From Lepus europaeus (lineage: Eukaryota; Chordata; Mammalia; Lagomorpha; Leporidae): a DNA stretch of 64,000 nt. Each line of letters begins with the position of its first letter. Positions within the stretch are counted from its first letter, which is position 1. The stretch covers positions 31,639,858 through 31,703,857 of the forward strand of contig NC_084835.1 in NCBI RefSeq assembly GCF_033115175.1. Reading direction: 5' to 3'. The notes beneath the pieces were generated by a model. The model searched no databases. It worked only from the letters and a program-made list of their open reading frames with translations, and was not told where the DNA came from. Both the position numbers and the translations under genes were made by a program. Positions 22,491-33,173 of the stretch are shown in pieces.

Positions 22491-23840
22491 GTACAAGCAC
22501 TACTGTTGAGTCCATGTCTGTTTGTCCCCGTCACCTGTTTGTGCCATATTTGTAATATAGTGCATGGCAAAACCACACAGGTATTTTGATACCTGAAGCA
22601 AACCCTTCATTTAGTATGCCATGTATTTGTGTCATACCAGTGAGCTGAACAATCAAAACTAATCACATAACATTTTGTCTTGTTTCCTTTGTAGTAATTC
22701 TAACCATGAATTAATCCTAACCTAACCAGTGGTTAATATGCTTCCTTTAACTGAGTCTTCATCTTTAGCAAACTGGACTAAATGATACATTTCTGCAGTA
22801 TTAGTAACCCCTTCCCCATTATGTGCTTAATTAGAGTTGAATGAGAAATGAAGAGTTTGCCTCTTTGAAGTTTTCAGCCTGTCTTCTTACCCCTCCTCCA
22901 TACCCATCTACCCTTCCATAGTAAAGAATTTCTTTCTTTCGACATTTTACCTATTTACACTATGTGTGTGAAGATTAAAAAAGAGTGAAATTAGCATAAT
23001 GAACTATTAACTTACAATCTCAGCCCCAATATATGCTTAATTGTCAGAAATAAGCCTGTCCCATTTCTTTTTGAGCTGTTATCTGCAACATCAGAATATT
23101 TCTTTAAAAACTAATTTTTTCATTGAGACTCTTGGAATACTAGTAAAAATAAAGCTGACAACCAAAGCATGATGAAATTATAAATGCCTCTGAAAGGGGA
23201 TAGCACATCCATGCTTGGCCATAACCAGCATGCATATTACAGTGTATGGGATGATCATATGGCTTTATTATACCAGATAAGATCTTTACCAGAAGTACCA
23301 CATAGATGGGCCCCTAATGACCACTCTGTCTTAAACCCCATCAAATTTTGTCTTCTGTGCTATGATTTCACATCAAAGCATCAAAGCCCAGGCCACTTTC
23401 TTTCTGTCACCTTAGTTACCAGCCCCATTTATAAAACTATCCTAACATGTGAGTCTGGTTTTCATCAAGAAATAAACATTTTAGGCAGAAAAATACTACA
23501 GGTGTCCATGTCCATCAGTTATGTTGGAATATGTGGACTGTGAAGTAAATAAAGCAGGTGAAGCCCCAAGGGTTTCTTGCAAGTTGCTAGCAGGTTTCCG
23601 TTATAAAATAGAGCTGAAAACTTCCTGGGACTTTCCTGGGGTGGATTAGGCTTCCAAACAGTGGTCCTGCACTCCCTCTTGTTTTGTTTTGTTTTTTTCA
23701 AACTTAGTTTTTCACAATACAAAAATAAAAGATTTGTCCAGTATTCTGTTAGTATTCAGGACTCTCTGGAACCAAGGGGTTAATAGGTATGACAAAAGAG
23801 GGGAGAATGTGATATTGACTCTTGGTTTCTTTCCACACAG
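22491..23840 (+). other. SLMAP intron between the two tail exons
   Basis: 1.35 kb, no CSINE. The 119-codon open frame at 23184-23543 shows no similarity I know and lacks clear splice sites. Confidence 0.6.
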
Positions 23841-23933
23841 AAACCCTGGCCCTGGATGCCCATGTTGGCTGCCCTGGTTGCGGTGACAGCCATCGTGCTG
23901 TATGTGCCAGGTCTGGCCAGAGCTTCTCCGTGA
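23841..23933 (+). CDS. SLMAP: SLMAP terminal coding exon with membrane anchor (KPWPW tail)
   Basis: The acceptor TTTCTTTCCACACAG ends at 23840. The phase-0 exon encodes 30 residues, KPWPWMPMLAALVAVTAIVL then YVPGLARASP, with TGA at 23931-23933. The stretch MLAALVAVTAIVLYV is a single hydrophobic helix at the extreme C terminus, so the protein is inserted post-translationally as a tail-anchored protein with its coiled coil in the cytosol. This is the common SLMAP C terminus and matches the family essentially residue for residue. Confidence 0.95.
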   Translation, partial: KPWPWMPMLAALVAVTAIVLYVPGLARASP

Positions 23934-25156
23934 GAGTGTTTCTTGAGTCCGTACACCGTCCTCCCTCTAGAAGCTGGCATCACACTCATGCTGGGGAAAA
24001 ACAGAACCATTTTCTTCCTTTTTTACCTCTTAAAACAACAGAAGTGCAAGAATACAACTGTAGGGTCATTGCTTTAAATTATATAAAATGTATCTGTCTA
24101 TAAAGAGGATATAAAATTGTGACTTTATTCTACTGTAAGCAATAATTTGCTTGCAATTTTTCATGTAATTTTTAAATTAGTTTGTTGAGATTCTGAATAT
24201 TATGGTGGCCTAAAGTAGGCTTCTTGGTACACCAAATTATTTATAACATTAAATTTATGGGTATTTTACTCTGAATTCTGATGACTAGATAATTCATTTT
24301 TCTGATTCGATTACTACCCGAACCAAACAACCAATACATACATGGGAAGAAAGGCCCTGTGTGCTCAGTGCCTATCAGTTTGAAATATACACACATATAT
24401 ATATATTTTTTACATATTTACGCCATTTTTACTTATTATAAAACCACTGAGCTATTGGGAACAAGATTTAGAGACAACTATTTGTGTGGGTTTTTTTTTT
24501 TAAAGGAAAAATACATTTGAAAAATATTCTGTGAGAGTGATAATTTGGGAATATGTGCACGCTTGTTCAGCCTTAATGTGACTTGAAGATGTGGAGGACA
24601 TCAGCTTTGAAAAACTTTCCATGAGAGTTGTGTATTTTCTTGAGCAAACTGAAGTATTTCTGGGAGCAAAAACAGTAATTACACAATTTCAGTGCAGTCA
24701 ACCAAACTGTTGAGTCAATTGGAATGTAAGTTATTAAACCTCATGTATTTAAAGAGATATTTTCTTTAAAAGCCAAGTTACTTTCTCATATACAGCATTT
24801 TAGGAAGCATGATTTTTTTTTTCTGTCATCTGTTCCTCCAAGCATGTTTAATTGAAGAAAGAATTAATATCACTTTAGATAAGCTTTTATTGACTTAATT
24901 TGGTTATGATGTTTTGGAGCTAATTCATGTGCAAGGTGGCTGTTGTTATTACCAACAGATGTCCTGGTTGGGTATGCAAATGGTTATTTTCTTTTTATTG
25001 TTGTTAATTGGGACTTTCTGTTCATGAGAAGCACTATTCCCAAGATTGATAGTGTTCCATGCACAATGAAGCACCTAAACACTGCTTGATGTTATAAAAT
25101 TTAAAACACAGACGTGAAAGTTTAGCTATGGTTTTGTGCGGCACCATAGTTATGTC

Positions 25157-25162
25157 AATAAA
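25157..25162 (+). terminator. Polyadenylation signal AATAAA (candidate, proximal)
   Basis: Canonical AATAAA followed by a GT/T-rich stretch (GTTTATTTAGG) in the SLMAP 3' UTR, about 1.2 kb after the stop codon. Confidence 0.45.
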
Positions 25163-25476
25163 GTTTATTTAGGTCATAGAGTATCCTAAAGGATCACATA
25201 GTTAAATTTTTCAGTCAATGAAGAATGAAAAGGAATGTCAGTGAATTGGTTTGAATGTTCTTTGGCAATCCACAGGTCTAGCCATATATTGAAATAGGAG
25301 TTTAGGATATAATTTGCCTTGTGATGTTTGGCAGTCATTGTTTGTACTTTAAAGGTTATATTTTAAGCTATTTGAGATTGCTGTTTGGGAGGATCATTAG
25401 ATTTGTGGAGGAATTAGTCACAAATGACTTGTAGGAAATACTGTCATATAGTTCATTTCATCATTTTTTGTTGCAG

Positions 25477-25536
25477 GAAGCCACTCCACCACAGAATGCT
25501 AATATGCCAGTGGTACCCAGTACCTCTTGTATATAG
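25477..25536 (+). CDS. SLMAP: Candidate third SLMAP C-terminal exon, non-membrane tail (hypothesis)
   Basis: A good acceptor (TCATTTTTTGTTGCAG, ending 25476) opens a phase-0 frame of 19 residues, EATPPQNANMPVVPSTSCI, then TAG at 25534-25536. Splicing from exon 6 (phase 0) would replace the membrane anchor with a short hydrophilic tail ending S-C-I, which fits a class I PDZ ligand pattern. A polyadenylation signal follows at 25694. The alternative view is that this is simply 3' UTR with a chance acceptor. RNA evidence is needed; I do not recall whether this isoform is described. Confidence 0.4.
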   Translation, partial: EATPPQNANMPVVPSTSCI

Positions 25537-25693
25537 GTTATTGCAAATATTGTTCTGAAATGCTTAACTTCAGAATTACATTTTTTAAAGTAAATAATTG
25601 TTTTAAATCTATTTTGTAAAGATATAAAGTACAATAGAATTTCTGGAGTACAGATTAAACTATTTGCACTAACACACGTGATGTGCATGATTT

Positions 25694-25699
25694 AATAAA
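25694..25699 (+). terminator. Polyadenylation signal AATAAA (candidate, distal)
   Basis: Canonical AATAAA about 1.76 kb after the TGA and 158 nt after the stop of the candidate terminal exon at 25477. The following sequence is T-rich. It could serve either transcript form. Confidence 0.55.
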
Positions 25700-26244
25700 A
25701 TAACTTTACTCTCCCTATGCATGTTTGAGTTGGGTATCATTGAAATTCTTAGTGCTGCCTCTACTATTGAGTTATTAATAGTCTTTTCCTGAAATGATTC
25801 TTTATGCAACATAGCATACATTTATTTGGTGTTCAAGGTTTAAAAGAAAACACTGAGCCTTCGTTCAGGTTTTGTTAGGCTTTTATTTGACTTACTGCTC
25901 TAGAATTTTTTTCCCTTTTAATATGGCTGTTGTTAAAATGTGACACACTTGCCAGACAAGTCTCATTAACTCTAAGATATAATATCAATATTTACTTTAT
26001 TCAAATTGAGTAAATGGGTTTTTGTAGTTCCAGATTTTCTCAAGAATCTAAGTGAGCCTATTAATGTGCAGAACCTCTAGTGTTGTTCACTTTGCTTCCA
26101 GTAGGATTATTCACAAGTAAGGATGGAGTCATTAAGAAGTTTTAAGCATTGCAGTTAGGAATTGAATGATCCCATAGTGATCCATTTAAGAAGTATTCAC
26201 AGTTGCTAAATGGTGGGGTCAGAAAATGAAGGATGTGATGTTTG

Positions 26245-26435
26245 AAGCTAAATAGATTTGTGTTGGCATCTTGATGCCACTTTTTATATGCCTTGTTAGG
26301 CAAATCGCTTATTTTCTCAGTCCTCATTTCCTCATCTATGAAATGGGGAGGATATTTACATTTGTGGTGGTAGAGTGGAAGCTAAAAGATAATTTATGTA
26401 AAGTACCATTCAAGCAGTAAGAGAATGTCACACTA
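26245..26435 (+). mobile_element. MIR SINE fragment, + orientation
   Basis: Core phrase CTCATTTCCTCATCTATGAA then AATGGGGAGGATATTTACA, ending near AAAGTACCATTCAAGCAG. A mammalian-wide tRNA-derived SINE. Confidence 0.82.
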
Positions 26436-26523
26436 AAAAAATTGCAGTTATTAAAGTTTTAGCTAAACCAGTACATCTATTTTAAATGAATTGATTGACT
26501 CAACCATTAAGAATTTCTATGTG

Positions 26524-26860
26524 GGGGCCAGTGCTGTGGCTTAGCAGATAAAGTCACCACCTGCAGTGCTGGCATCTCATATGGGCGCCTTTTCAAGTCC
26601 TGGCTGCCCCACTTCTGATCCAGCTCTCTGCTACGGCCTGGGAAAGCAGTGGAAGATGGCTCAAATCCTTGGGTCCCTGCACCCATGTGGGAGACCTGGA
26701 AGAAGCTCCAGGTTCCTGGCTTAGGATTGGCCCAGCTCTGGCTGTTACGACCATTTGGGGAGTGAATCAGTAGATGGAAGACCTCTCTCTCTCCCTCTGT
26801 CTTTTTCTGCCTCTGTGACTCTTCCTTTCAAATAAATGAATAAATCTTTTTCTAAAAAAA
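26524..26860 (+). mobile_element. CSINE, + orientation, with target-site duplication
   Basis: Flanked by AATTTCTATGTG (26512 and 26860). First CSINE after the SLMAP 3' end. Tail AAATAAATGAATAAATC. Confidence 0.96.
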
Positions 26861-27194
26861 ATTTCTATGTGTATAAATGAGATTAGACTACAACATTTTG
26901 AATCCTAAAAAAGCATTGTCACCTTGTTCATCCCCTTTATAGTTGTCACTTTAGGAAATAGTAACTAAGTTTGGTATTGAACCAATTACCCAAAGTAGTT
27001 TTGGAATTCCTATTTTAATGGTCTTCAGAGCCACTTTGAATCACATGTGAAAACCAGACACATGCTGTACATTGAGAGGCTTTCAGCCGAAAATAGTATT
27101 GCCCAACCTGAGCTCTCACATTAGTCACCAGACTTGACCCAAAGTGACTTGGCTGCTTCCAATGCTTTTGTATCTATCAAAAAGTTAGAAATCT

Positions 27195-27415
27195 AGGGCA
27201 TGTGTTATAGCAAAGCAAATTAAGCTATTGCTTGGAACACCCACATCCTTATTAGAGCACTGCTTCCAGTCCCAGTTAGTCCACCTCAGATCCAGCTCCC
27301 TGCTGATGTGCCTAGGAAGCAGCAGATGACTCAGCAGATGGGTGTTGAGTTCCTAACACCCACGTAAGTCACCTAAATATCCAGGAATGGGTCATTGGCT
27401 AAATAAATAAATGTT
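27195..27415 (+). mobile_element. Old CSINE, + orientation, internally deleted
   Basis: Diverged head (GCATGTGTTATAGCAAAGC) and shortened body with a CTAAATAAATAAATG tail. It abuts the next copy. Confidence 0.68.
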
Positions 27416-27418
27416 GCT

Positions 27419-27722
27419 AGGGGCCTGCACTGTGGTTTAGCGGCTAAAGCTGATGCCTGTGACACAGTCAGCCCATGTGGGTACCAGTTCATATCCTGGA
27501 TGCTCCACTTCAGCCCAGCTTCCTGCTAATGGCCTGGAAAAAGCAACGGAGGATGACCCAAGAGCTTGGCCCCCTAATACCCAAGCGGGAGATCTAGAGG
27601 AAGCCCCTGGCTTCTGGCATCGGCCTGGCCATAGGGCCGTCTGTGGATGGCCACCTGGCCACCGGCAGATAGAGGACCTCTCTGACTCTACCTCTCTCTG
27701 ACTCTGACCTTTAGATAAGTAA
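27419..27722 (+). mobile_element. CSINE variant, + orientation
   Basis: Standard 5' end GGGGCCTGCACTGTGG. The 3' third is unusual (GGGCCGTCTGTGGATGGCC), so this is a divergent subfamily or a rearranged copy. Confidence 0.82.
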
Positions 27723-27730
27723 GTGAATAT

Positions 27731-28361
27731 GTATGTGTATATATATAGCCACCCTGCAGATTACTATACTTTTATATGGAAAGTTTGTTCAGATTACATT
27801 AAGTCAAAGAAATATTAGTGTAAAATAGCCCTGGTTTTATAAAAGAAAGAATATAGATAAACAAGATATGTTTATAGTGAGAGGACTTGGGAAGATTTAT
27901 ACACAGGCTATGGTAGTGTTTGTTTTTGTATGATAGGTGAATTCCCGTCCGTCGTTATGGTTTTAGTTAGTAAATATATACTGCTTTTGTAAATTTTTAA
28001 AAAGCTATTTGGTTTTGCTTAAAAGTAGAAACAAGAAGTTTCCAAATTGGTTTTTCCATAGCTGAATGAGTAATTAACTTGACAAAGTACCTACCTTCAA
28101 AGGGGGTCGTGTTCATTTGCACTTACAAATTATGGTATGTTCATTCACCTGTCTTAGAATTTTAGACATGCTTTGTATATTTATACACAGAATTATAATC
28201 CTAGAGGAAACTTTAGCGACCTTTTTTGCTTGTCAAGAAGAAAATCCGAGAGCTTTTGATTTGGAGTCATGATAGAGTGAAGTTGAGAACCAAGATGTTG
28301 ACTTCCTTACCTGCAGCTCCACATTGTGTGTCCAGGTTTCGGTTGGTTTTATGTCCATACA
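27731..28361. other. Intergenic unique sequence
   Basis: AT-rich; (TATG/TATA) low-complexity patch at 27728-27748. No gene seen. Confidence 0.55.
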
Positions 28362-28505
28362 TTTAACAACCACTTATTGAATGTGTGATATGAGGCATTA
28401 TGCCAGATCTTGGCAATACTCAGTCCCTGTCTTCATAGAGCTTTTAATATAGAGGAGCAGTTCCGACAGCGGAGCTGGCAGTTAGAATCCAGTGTAACAG
28501 AAGAC
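28362..28505 (+). mobile_element. L2-like ancient repeat fragment
   Basis: Follows the mammalian-wide pattern 'aacaaccacttattgaatg' and 'cctgtcttcatagagctttt'. Family name from memory. Confidence 0.55.
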
Positions 28506-28651
28506 ACAGGAGCCTGTGGAACCCCAGCCACCCAGCCACCCACACCTGGAGAATCTGACTTCAGAGCCAAAGGTGAGTTTACCATCCAGATGATCTGGGG
28601 AGCGTGACTGGTTTCTCTTGAGGTGCCTGGCTTGAAAACCATTAAAATCTG

Positions 28652-29004
28652 GCCGGCCCCATGTCTCAATAGGCTAATCCCTCTGCCTTGCGGCGGCGCC
28701 GGCACACCTAATCCCGGTTGGGGCGCCGGATTCTGTCCCAGTTGCCCCTCTTCCAGGCCAGCTCTCTGCTGTGGCCCGGGAGTGCAGAGGAGGATAGCCC
28801 AAGTGCTTGGGCCCTGCACCCCATGGGAGACCAGGATAAGCACCTGGCTCCTGCCTTGGGATCAGCGCGGTGTGCCGGTCGCAGTGTGCCAGCCACGGCA
28901 GCCATTGGAGGGTGAACCAACGGCACAAAGAAGACCTTTCTCTCTGTCTCTCTCTCTCACTGTCCACTCTGCCTGTCTAATAATAATAATAATAATAATA
29001 AAAA
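28652..29004 (+). mobile_element. Young CSINE, + orientation, with perfect 18 bp target-site duplication
   Basis: GGCCGGCCCCATGTCTCAAT head, GC-rich body, simple (AAT)n-type tail at 28978-29000. Both flanks carry GAAAACCATTAAAATCTG without a mismatch, which marks a recent insertion. Confidence 0.97.
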
Positions 29005-29022
29005 GAAAACCATTAAAATCTG

Positions 29023-29806
29023 AGGTTAATTTTCTTAGAAAAGGCATTGTGATTGGGAATCATTTTTAAGGCTTTGTGTCTGCTGTCCTTGAGTTTTGCT
29101 TTGTTAGATGGTTTGTGCTGTACCTGGCAACTGAAGAGATTTTTTTTTCTTCTTCTTAACCTAGGGAATACCATTTTAGCCAGTGTGGCTCTTTGAAGGG
29201 AGCCTCCTGTGGATGGGCAGTGGCAGGATTCACATGTCTTACTGCTCGTGCTTGCACTGCTGCTCATTCCATAGGTTAAGCAGCCATATTTTTTCCCTAA
29301 AGATTGAGGATGTTTAGCCCATGTCTTAGGATGTATGATTTCTTATCTGGTCATGCAAAGGCACTGAAAATGAAGGCAAAGGGGACCAAGCAGAGAGAGC
29401 AGCAAGTAGAGGACCTTTTGTTGGTTTGTTCCCACTGTCCACAGGTGCTGTTCACGTCATCATTTCATTTTGACCCCTTGAATTGGTAAAGTATATGTAG
29501 GTAGCCAGACTTCATTTTGCAGAGGTTCATACGTCTACTCTGTGAAATCGTATCCTAGGATTTTTTTCTTCATCGTAAATTTTTGTGTATTGACCCCATT
29601 ATGTTGATTCTCATGGCATTTGAAGCACACATGCCTGCTTGAACAGCATCCTTTTCCCTCTTCCATGAGAAATCCTTCCCTACTAGTGCAAGGGTCTTTC
29701 TTCATGCCAGATTCTACAAGCAGACAGGGAAGAACTCCAAGGCCATTTCCACTCCTGAAATCCCTGGTTTCTGCCGTAATATTTCACTGTCCACAGAATC
29801 CTTGAT
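29023..29806. other. Intergenic unique sequence
   Basis: No element or gene recognised. Confidence 0.55.
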
Positions 29807-29816
29807 TAGTTATATC

Positions 29817-30147
29817 TTTTTTTTTTTTTTTTTTTACTTTTTGACAGGCAGAGTGGACAGTGAGAGAGAGAGACAGAGATAGGTCTTCCTTTTGCCGTTG
29901 GTTCACCCTCCAATGGCCGGCGCACTGCGCTGTTCCGAAGGCAGGAGCCAGTTGCTTATTTTGGTCTCCCATGGGGTGCAGGACCCAACCACTTGGGCCA
30001 TCCTCCACTGCACTCCCTGGCCACAGCAGAGAGCTGGCCTGGAAGAGGGGCAACCGGGACAGAATCCGGCACCCCGACCGGGACTAGAACCTGGTGTGCC
30101 GGTGCCGCTAGGCGGAGGATTAGCCTGTTGAGCCACGGCGCCGGCCA
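29817..30147 (-). mobile_element. Young CSINE, - orientation, with target-site duplication
   Basis: Flanked by TAGTTATATC (29807 and 30148). T-run 29817-29835, then TTTTTGACAGGCAGAGTGG. A small internal deletion near 29920 removes part of the GC-rich block. Confidence 0.96.
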
Positions 30148-30195
30148 TAGTTATATCATTTTAGTTTTGGATAAAAATGTTTTCTGATATAATTA

Positions 30196-30426
30196 TCATA
30201 TTATTTATTCAGAAGGCAGAGAAAAAGAGAGATGTGTCTTCCAACTGCTGGTTCACTCTCCAAATGGCTGCAACAGCTGGAGCTGGGTGGTTCTGAAGAT
30301 AGGAGCCTCTTCTGGGTCTCCCAGAAGCTGGGTTGGAAGTGGAGTAGTTGGGACTCAAACTGGTGCCCATATGGATGCCAGCACTGCAGATGGTGGCTTT
30401 ACCCACTGCACCACAGCACCAACCCC
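30196..30426 (-). mobile_element. CSINE, - orientation, internally deleted
   Basis: About 100 bp of the central body (the GGGCCCAAGGACTTGG part) is missing between the TCTCCCAG and AAGCTGG parts near 30322. Confidence 0.87.
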
Positions 30427-30438
30427 TCGATTGTTTGA

Positions 30439-30750
30439 TTTTTTTTTTTTTTAATCTACTTGAAAGGCGGAGCCTCAGAGAGAAACAAGGATCCTTCCAC
30501 TCACTATTTCATTTGCCAAATGCCTGGAAAAGCCAGGGTTGGGCATGTCCAAAGCCAGAAGCCAAGAATTCCATCCAGATCTTCCATGTGGATGGCAGGG
30601 GCCCAAGCATTTGAGCTCATCATCCACTGTCTCAGGATGCCTTAGCAGGAAGCTGGATTGGAAAGCAGAGTAGCTGGGGCTTGAACCAGGCACTCTGATA
30701 TGGGGTGCCAGTGACCCAGGTGGCAGCCTAATCTGCTGTGCTACAATACT
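30439..30750 (-). mobile_element. Old CSINE, - orientation
   Basis: T-run, then TACTTGAAAGGCGGAGCC, GATCCTTCCACTCAC, and a degraded right edge. Confidence 0.8.
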
Positions 30751-30801
30751 CTGTTGAGAATATTTCTAACCAAGTTTTATTTTCTTTAAAAAGTCAGTGT
30801 T

Positions 30802-31085
30802 GGGGCCCAGTTTGTGATGTAGTGGGTTAAGCTGCCGCCTGCTATGCTGGCTTTCCATATGGGCTCCAGTTCAAGTCCAAGGTGCTCCATTTCAGATTGA
30901 TAATGCTCCTGGGAAAGCAGCAGAGGATGGCCCAAGTACTCACATGGGATACCCGGAAGAAGATTTGGCCTGGCTCAGCCCTGGCTATGAAGCCATTTAA
31001 CGACTAAACCACTGGATGGAAGATAGCTCTGTGTCTCCTCTTTTGGTAACTCTGCTTTTCACCTAAATAAATAAATATTTAAAAA
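30802..31085 (+). mobile_element. CSINE, + orientation
   Basis: GGGGCCCAGTTTGTGATGTAG head, slightly deleted body, tail CTAAATAAATAAATATT. Flanks AGTCAGTGTT / AGCCAATGCT are a decayed duplication. Confidence 0.87.
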
Positions 31086-31090
31086 CAAAA

Positions 31091-31978
31091 AGCCAATGCT
31101 ACAGAGTTGGTCACATTTTTTTAACAAACTAAATTTTGTACAGTTTTAAAGTTGGGCATTCTAATTTAACACTTAATGAAGCTAGTAAAATCACATTTAA
31201 AAAAAAAAATCCATGAATCTGTTCAGTCCTGAAATTTCAACAAAATGTTCTGTATATACTTTAGCCAAAAATTAGGTTATGACATTTTAATGATCAAATT
31301 AGGATAATTGGCATCCATGACTTCATATATTCAAGATTTCTTTGTAGGGTGAACATTCAAAAGTCTTATTTCTAGCTATTTAGAAATATATAATATGTTA
31401 TTGTTAGCTACTGTTACCCTACTGTGCAATAGAACACCTGTGTGGTTATTTTTACAATATGGAAAAAAATGCTTTTTAATTCTATAAAAGTAAACCTTTC
31501 TGAGGTTTAATTTTTAAAAAAAAAATAGGTTATGAATGTATATGTATACTGGGCTACCACCTGTAGTAATAGAACCTGCTACCACCTTGAATTATCTGTG
31601 TTTAAATACCTAAAATACATTTATTTTTCTGGATTCATTTTATAGCAAAGTCCTCGAAACCTGTTGTTTTGGCTATCCTTTATTCTGTCATAAATTATTC
31701 CTACTTATTTTCTCACCCAGTTTCTGAGGATCAGGAACCCAGGAGTAGCTTTGATGGATGGGTCTGTCTCACATCCTCTCATGGGTAGCTCTCAAGCTAT
31801 TTGGGGAGCCTGGAGGACTTTCTAAGCTTGTTCACGGGGCTGTTAGCTGGTGGCTTCAGTTTGATACCCTGTAGGCCTCTTTTATGGCTACTCAGATAAA
31901 GCAGCATGTTTCTTCCAGAGGGGCAATTGATGAATGAGAAAAGCAGAAGGGATAGAAGCTTTACATATCTTTTGTATA
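31091..31978. other. Intergenic unique sequence
   Basis: AT-rich to about 31650, then ordinary. Nothing recognised. Confidence 0.55.
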
Positions 31979-32275
31979 TTAAAAAAAAAGATTATTTTAT
32001 TTGAAAGGCACAGTGAATGATAGAATGGGACGAGGGGAATATAAAAAAAATTCTATTCACTGATTCATTTCCCAAGTGGCAGCAATGGCCAGGCTGATCC
32101 AGGCTGAAGCCAGGAGCCTGGAACTCCATCTGGATCTCCCATGTGGGTAGCAGAGAGCAAAGTCTTGGGCTATCCTCCACTGCCATCCCAAGTACTTGAG
32201 CAGGGGGCTGGATGGGAAGTGGTGCAGCTGGGGTGCCAGAGTTGCTTAGCTCACTGCACCACAACGCTGGCCCCT
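31979..32275 (-). mobile_element. CSINE, - orientation, 5' end partly deleted
   Basis: Right edge ACAACGCTGGCCCC is preserved, but the head between GCTGGGGTGCC and GTTGCTTAGC is short. Confidence 0.86.
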
Positions 32276-32595
32276 TGCTGTGTCTTTTGTAACCTAATTT
32301 CTGAAATAATATCACTCTGCCGTTTTCTGCTGGTCACACAGAGTGACTTGTGCTTTGTGGGAGGGGATTAACTAAGGACACAGATACGAAGAGGCAAGAG
32401 CAGAAATCTTTGGGAGCCAGGTTGGAAACCAGTTTATCTCCTGACTTCTCATTAGGGAACTTCAGAATTACTGGTAGATTTGATTTTATGAAGTGTATCA
32501 AAATAGACAAACCAAAGAGACTCCTGCAAGAATTAGATCCTTCCCCTGTGTCATTGATATTATTGATTCTAAACAAGTTATTAGAAGTCCAAAAT

Positions 32596-32725
32596 GGGTC
32601 GGTGTTGTAGCTTAGCAGGTAAAGCTGCCATCTGCAATGCCAGAATCCCATATGGATGCCAATTCAAGTCTTGGCTAATCCATTTCCGATCCCCTCTCTC
32701 TCGTTCTCTTTTTTTTTTTTTTCCC
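32596..32725 (+). mobile_element. CSINE, + orientation, large internal deletion
   Basis: Head and tRNA-like part (TTGTAGCTTAGCAGGTAAAG to TCCATTTCCGATCC) join directly to the CT tract and tail. About 200 bp of body is absent. Confidence 0.85.
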
Positions 32726-32774
32726 CTCTTAGTTAAAGAGGCATAAGAAATCCTTGGGGTTTTATTGTTTGTTT

Positions 32775-33070
32775 GTTTTTAATATTTATGTATTTGAAAG
32801 GCAGAGTTACAAAGAGAAAAAGAGGGAGAGACAGATCTTCCATCTGTTGGGTCACTCTCCAAATGACTGTAATGGCCTATCCGAAGCCAGGAGCCAGGAG
32901 TTTCTTCCGGTCTCTCACATGGGTGCAGAGTACTTGGGCCCATCTTCTGCTGTTTACCTGGTATATTAACAGGGAGCTGGGTTGGAGTTGAGCAGCTGGG
33001 ATTTGAACTGTTAAGGAAATGAGATGCCAGCATCACAAGCAATGGCTTTATGCACTGTGCCACAATGTCA
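32775..33070 (-). mobile_element. CSINE, - orientation
   Basis: TATTTATGTATTTGAAAGGC left edge; right edge CACAATGTCAGCC. Its right flank was the target of the next insertion. Confidence 0.9.
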
Positions 33071-33082
33071 GCCACTTTGACT

Positions 33083-33128
33083 TTTTTTCTATAAGATTTT
33101 TATTTATTTATTTGACAGGTAGAGTTAC

Positions 33129-33173
<45 letters not shown>

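Larger units (their letters stand above)
1..25715 (+). other. SLMAP: SLMAP gene, 3' portion (gene span within window)
   Basis: Seven exons on the + strand translate to the C-terminal part of sarcolemma associated protein. I recognised them by comparison from memory with mammalian SLMAP, including the heptad-rich coiled coil and both known membrane-anchor tails. Exon phases chain without a break (0/1/2 split codons all resolve), giving 1040 nt, or 345 residues plus stop, inside the window. The FHA domain and first exons are upstream. Known family role: a tail-anchored protein of ER, outer nuclear and muscle membranes and centrosome that bridges Hippo kinases to STRIPAK/PP2A. The gene end is placed at the AATAAA at 25694, which is an inference; an earlier signal is at 25157. 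Confidence 0.93.
23934..25715 (+). other. SLMAP: Probable SLMAP 3' untranslated region
   Basis: About 1.8 kb of AT-rich, repeat-free sequence follows the TGA. There are no CSINEs, unlike everything on either side. Two canonical AATAAA signals lie at 25157-25162 and 25694-25699. The end near 25715 assumes cleavage 10-20 nt after the second signal. Part of this stretch (from 25477) may instead be a separate terminal exon. Confidence 0.6.
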
